Positions 1 through 8,932 of a stretch of DNA of 64,000 bases are shown here, in pieces. Source of the stretch: Algoriphagus pacificus. GTDB lineage: Bacteria; Bacteroidota; Bacteroidia; Cytophagales; Cyclobacteriaceae. The notes under the pieces are model-generated. The model was not told the origin of the DNA. It saw nothing but the letters and a program-made list of their open reading frames with translations, and made no database searches. The number at the start of each line of letters is the position of its first letter. The stretch's first letter is position 1. Location of the stretch: assembly GCF_017254845.1 (NCBI RefSeq), contig NZ_JAFKCU010000005.1, positions 1-64,000 on the forward strand. Reading direction: 5' to 3'. A program made the position numbers and the translations under genes.

Positions 1-3000
1 CAGTCACTTCATAAGGGATGGCAAAGCTCGTAGGACCTGTGTATCCCGCTGGAACATCAATACTTACCGTGCCGTCCAAGGCAATGCTCACCGTTACTCC
101 GGCTGGTACGCCGCTTAGATCAGGGGTGATTTCTACGATAGCCCCACTGCCTGGAGTGATTGGCAATGTGCCTACGAAAGGAGTACCTGGGGTAACTGCG
201 AAACTTACGTCATCTACAGTTGAGCTTTGGTTCACGCTTACTGTAATGGTTCCGGTATCAGCTCCAGTGTTTTCACAGACTTCGTCACCAGAGACTGTCA
301 CATAATAAATTGTAGTTATAATTGGGCTTACGGTCAAATCTGTAAGCTCTGTCTTCAACGCAGCATCGGAATAGAACCTGAATACAGGATTGCTTACGGT
401 ACTGCTTGTTGCTGAAAGGGTTGTGCTTTCTCCTAATAAAATAGCTACATCTGTTGTTATTATATCTGAAGCTATAGCGTTGGAATTTACATTTACCGAT
501 ATAGTGGGAGCTGGAGTGCTAAAGCAAAATCCATCTTTCACAACAGTGACGTAATAAGTTGTATTTGCTGTAGGACTTACCTCATAATCAGCTCCTGCGA
601 AATACGCTCCTGTCAAACTTGCATCCAGATACCATCTGAATTCAGGATTTGGAATACTGATTCCGTTTAGGCTCGCGTGCAAAATGGTGGATTCTCCAAC
701 ACAGATTGCACTTTGATCTGCTGTCAGGGTAATATCACCGGCATCTATCACCATACAATCAGTTGGCATGGAATGCTGAGCTGTCTCTGATGCATTTCCA
801 CCAACTTCATCTGTATAAAATGCCTCTGCATTATTTACGATTGGATCTGAACCTGTTACAGCATCTACTTGAACGGTAAAAGTAAACTCCTGCATGGCGC
901 CAACCGCCAAGGAAGCAATATCAAAAGTCAGAGTTCCAGTACCTGCAGTTCCCCCACCGTTATCAACTACTGTTGTATTTGCCGGGATCTGATCTACAAC
1001 TGAGATATCAGTAAGTAACTTATTGCCAGTGTTTGTGACTGTCAAAGTATAAGTAATGATATCCCCAACAATAGCTTTCCCATCAGAATCAGCATTATTA
1101 CTCAATCCAATTTTATCAAAATCAACCGCATGAACAGGCGTAACATCCAACACTGTCCCAGGATCAGCTGCCGTATCAGGTTCGGTAGGATTGCTGTTGT
1201 CTAGCGGAGGATAGGATTCAATTGGAGCTGGTAAATCTGCGGAATTGGCAACTGCAATATTGATGATTTCATCTATTCCAGTAAGGTCAGAATCTACTGT
1301 TGCAGTGAATGTACCTACGGTAGTAGTAGATCCCACTGCCAATCCAGGCAATGAGAAGTTAACATCATTTCCCACTAAAGTGCCGCCGGAAACGTACGTA
1401 ATTCCATTTGGAAGTGCATCTGAAATTGACAGATCTGTCAAATCTTGATTACCGGTATTTCTAATAAATATGGTATAGACCAAAGTCTCGCTACCGCTTA
1501 CTGCTGCGACATTGGCATCGCCATCTACTGTTACTGCTTTCCAGAGTTCTGCTGAGAAAATAGCGTCAACCAGAATATCTGTTCCAGTATCTCCACTCTC
1601 ATCCGGATCGGTTGGGTTTTCATTGTCCAATGCCGGATATGTTTCCACTCCAGGATCTTCCGGAAGGGATTTAACCAGGGCTACATTGGAAACAAATTCT
1701 ACATCGGTCAGATTTTCATCCACCAATACAGTGAAACTTACTGTGACTGTTTCTCCTGGAGCGATGTCAATCGCGTCGAATGAAACAACGCCCCCATTTT
1801 CAACACCACCACTTATATAAGTAGTATTAGCAGGAATAGCATCAGTAATCAGGTAATCTGTCATAGGAACAGTCCCTGTATTTCTCACATGGATAGTATA
1901 CACTATTGTTTCACCACCTGAAACTGAAGTCAATGAAGGATCTCCATCTATGACATAGCTTTCCCAAGCCTGGAAATCAGGAGTTTCACAATCCTGAAGA
2001 ATATAATACAAGCGAACGTTCGGTACAGCAGTGACTGAAACCAATGATCTTAAGCGAATTGCTACTTCATCAACAGCCACACCTGGGGAAATACGGATTT
2101 CTTCATTGGCTCCGTTGTTAAATAGATCTACCAGATTCACATTCCCTAGAACCGCATTTTCCAGAGTTTCATCGTAAACTTCGACCCCATCCAAGTAACC
2201 CACCACTTCGATTCTTCCAATGACATCTGCATCCAATACTCCGGCTCCAACTCCAAGTTTGATTTTAAATGCCCCTCCTGCAGGAATCGTCTGTCTGAAC
2301 TGTATGTTCTGCTGGATGGAACCGGCTACTCCTAGGATGCCTAAGCTGATTTCGGAGTAATCGTCATTGTTATTATTATCAAGAGCGCGTTCTGCATTGG
2401 TAACCCCATAACTACCAATTGAACCTGCATCAACCGTAATCCCAGAACCATCAAAAGATGTAGTAAATCCTGTTGCACAAGCTTCCGCACCTGTATCGTA
2501 GCAAAGACCATAGATATTGATGCTGTTGTCTTCACCGAACAATCCTCCGGCAGTTTGATCTTCCACAGTTATGCTATTGTAAGCTGCATTTGGCGTAATC
2601 GCCAAATAGTATCTTCCAAGTGCATCCTGAACGATTTTCACCTGATCATTAAATCCGGCAAAACTATTATCACTGCTTGCAGTGAAAAGTGGGGTCCCGC
2701 CCGTGTCATTTGCAGAAACTGTGAAGTAATGATCTCCAAGGACAACGGTATTCAACAAATCGCTCAATATTCCGCCTACACTACCACCAAGTAGCGCATC
2801 CAGTAAGCTTGCATCAGTATCTATTCTCATGTATGATGTAGTACCTGCCGGTACTACTACACCGTCTCCGTATCCAAGAGTTATATGCCCGGAGTATGCT
2901 CCAATTCCGGTAAATAATGCGCCTCCGCTGGAATTGATGGTAGCGAAACTGTTAAAGTTTCCGTCAAAAAGATTGGCAAGATTATCTGCGAAAGACGCAT

Positions 3001-6000
3001 CAATCAATTCCTCTGCACAGACTGGGCTTAAATATGGAGGATCAGCCACATCAGGATCTGGACATCCGTCGGAAATCCGGCTGATTCCGTACAATCTGAT
3101 CGGTGCACTGGTATTTATTGCGGCAATGGACTGAAGTCCAAAACTAACCCGGTCATACACCACTCCCGGTTCGATCAAAAGCTCCTGAATTCCCCCTGAA
3201 TTAAGAAGACCCAATAGGTCCAGGTTATTTATCAAGGCATCCTGAAGTGATTCATTGTAAACTTCATCGTTGCCATTGTAAAGAATCAAACGGTATGAAC
3301 CTGCAAGATTCAAATTCAAAATTCCCGGTTCGTCAAGTTGCACTCTGATTCGTAGCGCGTCCGTGTTCTGAGATTTTGTTTTGAAATAAATGTTTTGATA
3401 GACAGTTGCCCCTATTCCAGCAATTCCAAGATTGATTGTGGAATAATTTAAACTGTTTCCGTCAATGGCATTTTGAGGGTTAAACACGCCTCCTTTTGTG
3501 ATATCCAATAGGTCAACAGCAATACCAGAACCGTCAAAATCAGTAAAAGTAGCTTGTTCACATAGATCAAATTCCGTCTCTCTACACATGCTGAAGACGT
3601 GCATGGTAGCTGTGTTATCCAATCCAATTAGTGCAGCTAAGTAGTGGTCAATTCTTACTGATTGATAGGCCTGATCTGCAGTAAAGGCGATGTAGAATCT
3701 GCCTGATTCATCCTGAACTACGCGAACATCCTGATTACCAAAACCTGTGGCGCTACTAGCTGTATAAATATCCGTCCCTCCGGCAGTTTTTGGTGTGACG
3801 GTGAAGTAGTGATCACCAAGTGCCACTGACCCCAATAGATCCGCCAAATCTGAACCTAAACTTCCACCTAACAAGGCATTCAACTCGTCATTTTCAAATT
3901 CTATCCGAACATAGGATGTTTCGCCCGCGGCTACTGGAGCTGCATACCTCAAATCGATATGGCTACTATAGGCCCCTAGTCCCAATGCCGTACCTGTACT
4001 TGCAGATAATACCGCATAGGAATCATTGTTCCCATCCACTGCATTGAGTGGGAAATTGGTATTTGCCCAGTCCACTACTTCGGCAGCACAATCTGAAGTG
4101 TTAAATGGTGGAATAGTCTCAGGTGGGGCAGTCAGCTCTGGATCTGGACATGCTGCACTGAATCTTTCTATGCTGAAAATTTTCACTGGATTCTGAATCA
4201 CATTGGCACTCACCAAAGATTCTATCCCCACTGCAACTCTGTCAAAAGCTAAGCCGGGGCCAAAAGGAAGATTAATTGTTCCTCCGCTTTGGAGTAATCC
4301 CAATAAATCCAATCCTGATATCAAGCCATCCCGAAGACCCTGAGAGTACACTTCTGTATCCCCATCAAAAGCTTTGATAACTATGCTTCCTAAAATTTCT
4401 GCGGTCAACAGATTTCCACCTTCCATCGCCAGTTTCACTCTGAAGTGATCTTCAGGAGCTGATGAAGAATGGAAATTCACAAACTGGTAAACGCTGGATC
4501 CAAGTCCCGCTACTCCAATACTTACCTCTGAAGCAGTTGCCGGATCACCGTCAATAGCAAATCCTGCATCAACTACCCCTGCTGCTCCTAATCCAAGAAG
4601 ATCCAGACTGATACCTTCCGATTCCGAATACGTAGCAAATGCCTGCTCACATGGCTCAAAACCTGTTGAAGTACACACATGATAAACATTCATGCTCCGC
4701 ACTTCGCCCAGGCCTGCAATTGCACCCAATGATTCTTTAATTCTTATACTGGTATAAGCACTCTCAGGAGTTACTTCTACATAGTAATGGTTGTTCTTAT
4801 CCTGAACTATTTTGACTGGTTGATTGAAAAAACCATTGTTACTTGAGCTTTCAAAAACCTGCGATCCGTTATTCTTAACCTCCACGGTAAAGTAGTGACT
4901 CCCAAAAAGAACATTGTCTACCACTCCGCCCAGAAGCTCTCCGGCAGTTCCATCAAGTAAGCCTAACAATACTTCCTCGTCAAAATCTATTCTCACATAT
5001 GAAGAGGTACCTGCAGCCCGGGAATCAAATCCCAACTCCACAAATCCCTCATAATCTCCCACTCCCAATGCAATACCGGAACTGGCGCTGAGGGTAGTAT
5101 AGGTATCGTTATTTCCATCAACAGAATTGAGTGGGAAATTGGCATTTTCAAAAGCCAATACCGTAGCATCACAGCTGCTATTGCTGAGCATTAGCTCTGT
5201 TGCGGTAGGCAAAGGAATCGGATCAGGATCTGGACAGGCAGCCCCGAAACGCTGCACATCATATAATCTGATTGGAGAATTGGAAAGGGCATTTAAGGAA
5301 ACAACGGAGGTGTATCCTACCGTAACTCTGTCAAAAGCTACTCCTGGACCAAAAGGAAGGGTAACTGTACTTCCACTTTGAAGCAGACCAAGCACATCCA
5401 ATCCATTGATCAATCCTCCGGATAGCTTTTGGATAAAGACTAAATTAGATCCGTTATAAGCACGTACTTCTATTCCACCAATTAAATCAGCTGTCAAAAC
5501 ACCTGCATTGGCAACACCCAATTTCACTTTGAAATAGTCTTCAGGCGCAGATGAGGTTTCAAAATAAACCAACTGGAACATGGATGCTCCCACACCTAAG
5601 GTGCCTATGCTGATTTCGGAATACGAGTTCAGGTCTGAATCAATCGCATTTTCTGTATTATCGACTCCAGCACCCAATAAATCAAGAGAAATTCCCTCTC
5701 CATCAAACGAGGTGAACCTGAATTCACCACAAGAATCATCGCCATTTAGATAAAACGCACTATAAACATCCAGTCTATACTCTGAACCCAAGCCAAGTAC
5801 GGAGATTGATCTATTAATCAGTCGAATCCGATCATAGGCTACATTAGGTTTGATCGCCAAAAAATAATCACCCGTCCCATTTTGAACTAGCCTTACCCGA
5901 TCCGTATCAAAGCCCTGCGTGCTGGTTCTGGATAACACGGCTACTCCACCAGATGTCCTTGCTTGGATTTCTATTTCTTGATTACCCAATAATACCGACC

Positions 6001-6451
6001 CCAGGACATCACTTAGTAGCTCACCCAGGCTACCTCCCAGAAGCGCCTGTAACAAACTTTCATCTGCTCCTATTCTCACGTAAGACCAGGTGTCTGCAGG
6101 TAATTCAGAAGGGAATTTTAATTCAAGCTCCCCGTCATAGGAAGCTAATCCTGCAACTAGACCTGGACTCGCATAAATGCGAGCAAACTGCTCGTCATCT
6201 GAAAGAGCATTGCCAGCATTATCTACAGATAGCCCATAGCAAGGTTCAAGATTTAGCAAACCACAACCTGATACAGATATCATTCTATCATCAGGACTTT
6301 GAAAGGTAATTTGATTAGCAACAATTTTAGTTGTTTGAGCATACCCTTGTATTTTTGCTACGAAAGCAAAAACAAATGAAAATGCGAGAAGGAATTTATA
6401 ACTATATATATAGGAATAGCCCAAAACGTGAAAGTAGAAGTGCTTTTTCAT
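1..6451 (-). CDS. Giant secreted repeat protein / putative adhesin (3' end outside window)
   Basis: Read on the minus strand from an ATG at 6451, the frame is open to base 1, giving at least 2150 residues with the C terminus outside the window. An N-terminal stretch of about 38 residues (MKKHFYF..., a long hydrophobic core, then GYAQ) looks like a signal peptide. Residues of roughly 40-1490 form four tandem units of about 360 residues, each ending near a CPDP motif. Three DUF11-like domains of about 135 residues follow (WKAVTVDGD..., VYTIxxRNTG..., LDNxNPTDPD motifs). After them come Ig-like repeats with CVGES and YYVTV motifs, still running at the left edge. This design fits a cell-surface or secreted adhesin exported by Sec and probably by type IX secretion, but the sorting tail is not visible. 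It stands alone, 130 bp from a decayed recombinase. Family placement is by motif only; the ligand is unknown. Confidence 0.85.
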   Translation of the reverse strand, partial: MKKHFYFHVLGYSYIYSYKFLLAFSFVFAFVAKIQGYAQTTKIVANQITFQSPDDRMISVSGCGLLNLEPCYGLSVDNAGNALSDDEQFARIYASPGLVAGLASYDGELELKFPSELPADTWSYVRIGADESLLQALLGGSLGELLSDVLGSVLLGNQEIEIQARTSGGVAVLSRTSTQGFDTDRVRLVQNGTGDYFLAIKPNVAYDRIRLINRSISVLGLGSEYRLDVYSAFYLNGDDSCGEFRFTSFDGEGISLDLLGAGVDNTENAIDSDLNSYSEISIGTLGVGASMFQLVYFETSSAPEDYFKVKLGVANAGVLTADLIGGIEVRAYNGSNLVFIQKLSGGLINGLDVLGLLQSGSTVTLPFGPGVAFDRVTVGYTSVVSLNALSNSPIRLYDVQRFGAACPDPDPIPLPTATELMLSNSSCDATVLAFENANFPLNSVDGNNDTYTTLSASSGIALGVGDYEGFVELGFDSRAAGTSSYVRIDFDEEVLLGLLDGTAGELLGGVVDNVLFGSHYFTVEVKNNGSQVFESSSNNGFFNQPVKIVQDKNNHYYVEVTPESAYTSIRIKESLGAIAGLGEVRSMNVYHVCTSTGFEPCEQAFATYSESEGISLDLLGLGAAGVVDAGFAIDGDPATASEVSIGVAGLGSSVYQFVNFHSSSAPEDHFRVKLAMEGGNLLTAEILGSIVIKAFDGDTEVYSQGLRDGLISGLDLLGLLQSGGTINLPFGPGLAFDRVAVGIESLVSANVIQNPVKIFSIERFSAACPDPELTAPPETIPPFNTSDCAAEVVDWANTNFPLNAVDGNNDSYAVLSASTGTALGLGAYSSHIDLRYAAPVAAGETSYVRIEFENDELNALLGGSLGSDLADLLGSVALGDHYFTVTPKTAGGTDIYTASSATGFGNQDVRVVQDESGRFYIAFTADQAYQSVRIDHYLAALIGLDNTATMHVFSMCRETEFDLCEQATFTDFDGSGIAVDLLDITKGGVFNPQNAIDGNSLNYSTINLGIAGIGATVYQNIYFKTKSQNTDALRIRVQLDEPGILNLNLAGSYRLILYNGNDEVYNESLQDALINNLDLLGLLNSGGIQELLIEPGVVYDRVSFGLQSIAAINTSAPIRLYGISRISDGCPDPDVADPPYLSPVCAEELIDASFADNLANLFDGNFNSFATINSSGGALFTGIGAYSGHITLGYGDGVVVPAGTTSYMRIDTDASLLDALLGGSVGGILSDLLNTVVLGDHYFTVSANDTGGTPLFTASSDNSFAGFNDQVKIVQDALGRYYLAITPNAAYNSITVEDQTAGGLFGEDNSINIYGLCYDTGAEACATGFTTSFDGSGITVDAGSIGSYGVTNAERALDNNNNDDYSEISLGILGVAGSIQQNIQFRQTIPAGGAFKIKLGVGAGVLDADVIGRIEVVGYLDGVEVYDETLENAVLGNVNLVDLFNNGANEEIRISPGVAVDEVAIRLRSLVSVTAVPNVRLYYILQDCETPDFQAWESYVIDGDPSLTSVSGGETIVYTIHVRNTGTVPMTDYLITDAIPANTTYISGGVENGGVVSFDAIDIAPGETVTVSFTVLVDENLTDVEFVSNVALVKSLPEDPGVETYPALDNENPTDPDESGDTGTDILVDAIFSAELWKAVTVDGDANVAAVSGSETLVYTIFIRNTGNQDLTDLSISDALPNGITYVSGGTLVGNDVNFSLPGLAVGSTTTVGTFTATVDSDLTGIDEIINIAVANSADLPAPIESYPPLDNSNPTEPDTAADPGTVLDVTPVHAVDFDKIGLSNNADSDGKAIVGDIITYTLTVTNTGNKLLTDISVVDQIPANTTVVDNGGGTAGTGTLTFDIASLAVGAMQEFTFTVQVDAVTGSDPIVNNAEAFYTDEVGGNASETAQHSMPTDCMVIDAGDITLTADQSAICVGESTILHASLNGISIPNPEFRWYLDASLTGAYFAGADYEVSPTANTTYYVTVVKDGFCFSTPAPTISVNVNSNAIASDIITTDVAILLGESTTLSATSSTVSNPVFRFYSDAALKTELTDLTVSPIITTIYYVTVSGDEVCENTGADTGTITVSVNQSSTVDDVSFAVTPGTPFVGTLPITPGSGAIVEITPDLSGVPAGVTVSIALDGTVSIDVPAGYTGPTSFAIPYEVT
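1985..6330 (-). repeat. Four tandem ~1.08-kb coding repeats in the giant surface protein
   Basis: Conserved landmarks recur at about 1.07-1.09-kb spacing. The CPDP codons lie near 5235, 4145 and 3060, and the matching end of the fourth unit is near 1990. Each unit carries, in order, an NAxDGNxxSYA-like motif, SYVRID, a Leu/Gly-rich LLGGSLG stretch, GDHYFTV, VQDxxGxYYLA, EISLGIAG, LLGLLQSGG and FGPGxAFDRV. The units are clearly related but diverged, so this is an old duplication and not an assembly artefact. Confidence 0.8.
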
Positions 6452-6582
6452 ATTTATTTGTATGTTACACCACATTAATTAGTAGGTTCCGAATAATCTG
6501 CGCACCAAAAAAACATGGTAGCTAGAGTCATATTGATGACCAATAATAATTTACCTGGAATCCAAAAAGGTTAATGAGGAGA

Positions 6583-7483
6583 TCATTGACTATATACCGT
6601 CGACCTAAGGCCAATTACTTTCGACAAAAAGATTTTAAAGAAAAGCGAATTTGAAATAATGCCTGAATACTTGTAGAAGAATATTGTCCACCCTCCTTGC
6701 CCTTCAAAAAGCCAGTAACTTGGTTTATATGGTTTGTAATACTGTCGCAGTAATTCCAGGCAAAACAGGAAAAGTAATGTCTTCTGATCTTTTTCACCTT
6801 TGGATCCAATAATAAAAATGTAGCCTTCATCTGAATGGATGTTACGGATCCTCAACTTGACGGCCTTACTGATCCTCAACCCCGCACTAAAAATCAACAT
6901 TAGTTCTGCCCACCGCCTGAGACAGTCAATACTCTGAAGGATAGCTTTTACTTCCTCCTGGTTCAAAATATTTGGAACAGACTTTTATTAAGGCGCTGGA
7001 TCTCATAGATAGTACGCCCCTTCCAAATACATGCTCGTAATATGCTTTAATTGCATTATCTGCTTATTCTGGGCACTTTCTGAAATCTTAAATTTGGTGA
7101 TTTGATGATAGACAAATGCTTCAATTCTTCCTTAGTCACATCCTTTATATTTCGGCTTTCTAAAAAAGATAAAAATTGGGTTAAGGAAGAAGCATAGATT
7201 TAAAAAGTAGCTGAGCTATAGGCTTTAAGAATTAATTTCTGTTCCAAATCTGCCAATTCCTGTATAAATTGGACATTCAAGGATTTAACTGGGACTGATT
7301 CTTTTTTCTTAGCTGACCTAACTTCATATAACCGTCGAAGCGACTCCCAGTTTTCTGGGGTATTGAATAGACTACAGAGCTTTTAGTTGGGATGGTAAAA
7401 CAGGAATTAATCAATTTCAATTGTTCCCGCCCCTGCTTTAGAGCATAGGGAATAAAAATTTTAATCCGCTTGGCTTTGGGCAA
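6583..7483 (-). pseudogene. Decayed tyrosine recombinase
   Basis: Pieces of one site-specific recombinase are spread over three reading frames on the minus strand. Bases from about 7483 to 7277 give an N-terminal piece (KRIKIFIPYALKQGREQLK). Bases around 7260-7100 give a core-binding SAM-like helix region (ILKAYSSATF, stop, YASSLTQFLSFLESRNIKDV). Bases 6966-6583 give the start of the catalytic domain, with the first-Arg box (LIFSAGLRISKAVKLR) and a beta-sheet segment (IIGSKGEKDQKTL). The YSSTSIQALFQ stretch that should follow sits in another frame. At least one stop and several frameshifts separate these pieces, and the His-x-x-Arg and Tyr boxes are missing. It is a remnant of a mobile element or of an older insertion next to the surface-protein gene. 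Confidence 0.75.
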
Positions 7484-7567
7484 GGGCTGTAATAGTAATA
7501 TTTGATTTGCGCTTTCCTTGAGTTTTTGAAACTAGTTCAATGAACAAAAATCATAAGAGTCGCAAAT

Positions 7568-7597
7568 TAAGCGTTTGTAGTCGAAAGTAAACGCTTA
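7568..7597. repeat. 9-bp perfect inverted repeat in intergenic DNA
   Basis: TAAGCGTTT (7568-7576) and AAACGCTTA (7589-7597) are perfect complements around a 12-nt centre. No T-run follows on either side, so it is not a typical terminator. It lies between the decayed recombinase and the replication genes of the integrated element and could be a recombination or protein-binding site. The rest of 7484-7720 shows no gene. Confidence 0.5.
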
Positions 7598-7720
7598 CTA
7601 TCTCTTATTCAATAACCTAACTAAATTACTCTCATATATAAGCGCACTCACTTATCCCTTTCCTACCAAACAAACTTAATCCTCAAATCTATTCCACTTT
7701 GGCATTCTGACAGAAAATAA

Positions 7721-8764
7721 TCACTTCTGGATCGCTCTCATCAAAAATTCATTAACATCTTCAAAACTCTCATAATAGGATCTTTGATCAGAAACATCGG
7801 TCTGAATTCTCCAGATTTTATTCACTTCTGAGGATTTTATTTTCAAGTTCGCTAGCAACTTTACTATTTTATCTCTACTCCCTCTCAAAGCCTTCAGATC
7901 CCAATCGGTAGATAATCCATTTTGATGGCAGTAGCAAAACAGTTGGGCAACCCTCACGAAATTAATTGTGCTCTCCTCACCGGTAGCATCGTTATCTAGA
8001 TAGAGATCAACTTTCTCACTCTCATTCAAAATATCCAGCATTAACCGTAAACTGAGATTGGCAGTACTGTTTAAAATAATAGCTTTAAAATCTGATGCTC
8101 TAGATAACTTCAGATAGCTCAGAAAATCGAACCAGCCTTCAAAGATTTTTATCTTCTCAGGTTTACCCAAGATTTTGATTGAAATTCCTCCTCCCAGAAT
8201 ATTTCCTTTAAATATAGATGACCTAAGCACCCACCCTTCCGACTCATTAGGAAAGCCGACAGCAAAATAGCGCTTACCCTTATTCCGCCAATGCACTTCC
8301 TTAGCAAACTGATTGATTTCGTCCGGCTCCAAGCCCCTTTCCCGGATGAAATTAACCAAAGCATTATGAGAGATTTCCTTCACGTTTTCAACCACAATGT
8401 TAGGAGCCGATACAGATTTCTTTTTTTGAATAGTTATTCTTTCTGGAGGTGAATCAGAAAGCCTCTGAATGGATTCCGTAAATGATTTACCTTCAAATAC
8501 CTGGACAGCTTCTAAAATATCACCGCCTCTACCGGCAGAATGGTCATACCATAGATTGGCATTTGCGTCCACAGCTATTGACCCGGTTCGCTGAGTAAGA
8601 AAGCCAAAGAAGTATTCCTTTCCTTGAATCCCCTCGTATTTCAAGAAACCTGAACTAACTAAACATTGGAAATAATCTACAACAGGAAAATCTCGCTTGA
8701 CACGTTCTGCTTCTTGTTTTACTCTTGAATAGTTCAACATAATTACATTTTTATATAAAACCAT
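7721..8764 (-). CDS. Toprim / CHC2-like DNA primase-type protein of an integrated element
   Basis: A 347-residue protein. The N-terminal third resembles the CHC2-like region of Bacteroidota element primases (DYFQCLVSSGF, FFGFL, TGSIAVD, WYDHSAGRGGDI), but the zinc-binding Cys/His set of true CHC2 fingers is not visible. The C-terminal half carries Toprim features: an acidic EGWFDF motif near residue 205 and a YLDNDATG motif near residue 255. Proteins of this type are thought to prime or assist replication of mobile elements. The first Met has the upstream sequence VLYKNVI before a second Met at residue 9 (base 8740); either could start the protein, and the second begins the conserved part. 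It lies about 170 bp downstream of the RepA-like helicase gene on the same strand, with the iteron-like array between them. Confidence 0.75.
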   Translation of the reverse strand: MVLYKNVIMLNYSRVKQEAERVKRDFPVVDYFQCLVSSGFLKYEGIQGKEYFFGFLTQRTGSIAVDANANLWYDHSAGRGGDILEAVQVFEGKSFTESIQRLSDSPPERITIQKKKSVSAPNIVVENVKEISHNALVNFIRERGLEPDEINQFAKEVHWRNKGKRYFAVGFPNESEGWVLRSSIFKGNILGGGISIKILGKPEKIKIFEGWFDFLSYLKLSRASDFKAIILNSTANLSLRLMLDILNESEKVDLYLDNDATGEESTINFVRVAQLFCYCHQNGLSTDWDLKALRGSRDKIVKLLANLKIKSSEVNKIWRIQTDVSDQRSYYESFEDVNEFLMRAIQK

Positions 8765-8828
8765 CTATACATAAATATACTTTTAATCAATTTTAATAGC
8801 AACCTAATTGTTCTTCTTTTTGCCAGCT

Positions 8829-8840
8829 ATTTCGCGAAAT
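8829..8840. repeat. 12-bp perfect palindrome (ATTTCGCGAAAT)
   Basis: A perfect self-complementary 12-mer lies 37 bp from the iteron-like array, in the gap between the helicase and Toprim genes. It is a candidate operator or origin element; function is inferred only from symmetry and position. Confidence 0.4.
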
Positions 8841-8877
8841 CATCAAAAAGAAAAAGAGGGATAAGAGAAAGTCAAAT

Positions 8878-8931
8878 TCGTACAGTTCGTACACCTCGTA
8901 CCCCTCGTACAGTTCGAATAATTCGAACAAG
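8878..8931. repeat. Six-unit 9-nt iteron-like array, candidate replication origin
   Basis: Six contiguous 9-nt units all begin with TCG: TCGTACAGT, TCGTACACC, TCGTACCCC, TCGTACAGT, TCGAATAAT and TCGAACAAG. The first four share TCGTAC, units one and four are identical, and the last two share TCGAA. The array ends one base before the stop codon of the RepA-like helicase gene and precedes the Toprim gene. Regularly phased direct repeats next to replication-protein genes are the usual form of iterons bound by initiators, so this is a candidate origin. Binding by the HTH at the helicase C terminus is a guess. Confidence 0.55.
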
Positions 8932-8932
8932 C

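Noticed and set aside
18-6525. Several plus-strand open frames of 60-120 codons across the first 6.5 kb
   Set aside because: They lie antisense to the continuous repeat-protein frame, have no recognisable domains and repeat at the same spacing as the coding repeats.
7568-7597. Inverted repeat as a terminator or dif site
   Set aside because: No T-run follows on either strand and the 12-nt spacer does not fit the 6-nt centre of a dif site.
8878-8931. CRISPR-like array in the 9-nt repeats
   Set aside because: Units are contiguous and far too short, with no unique spacers.
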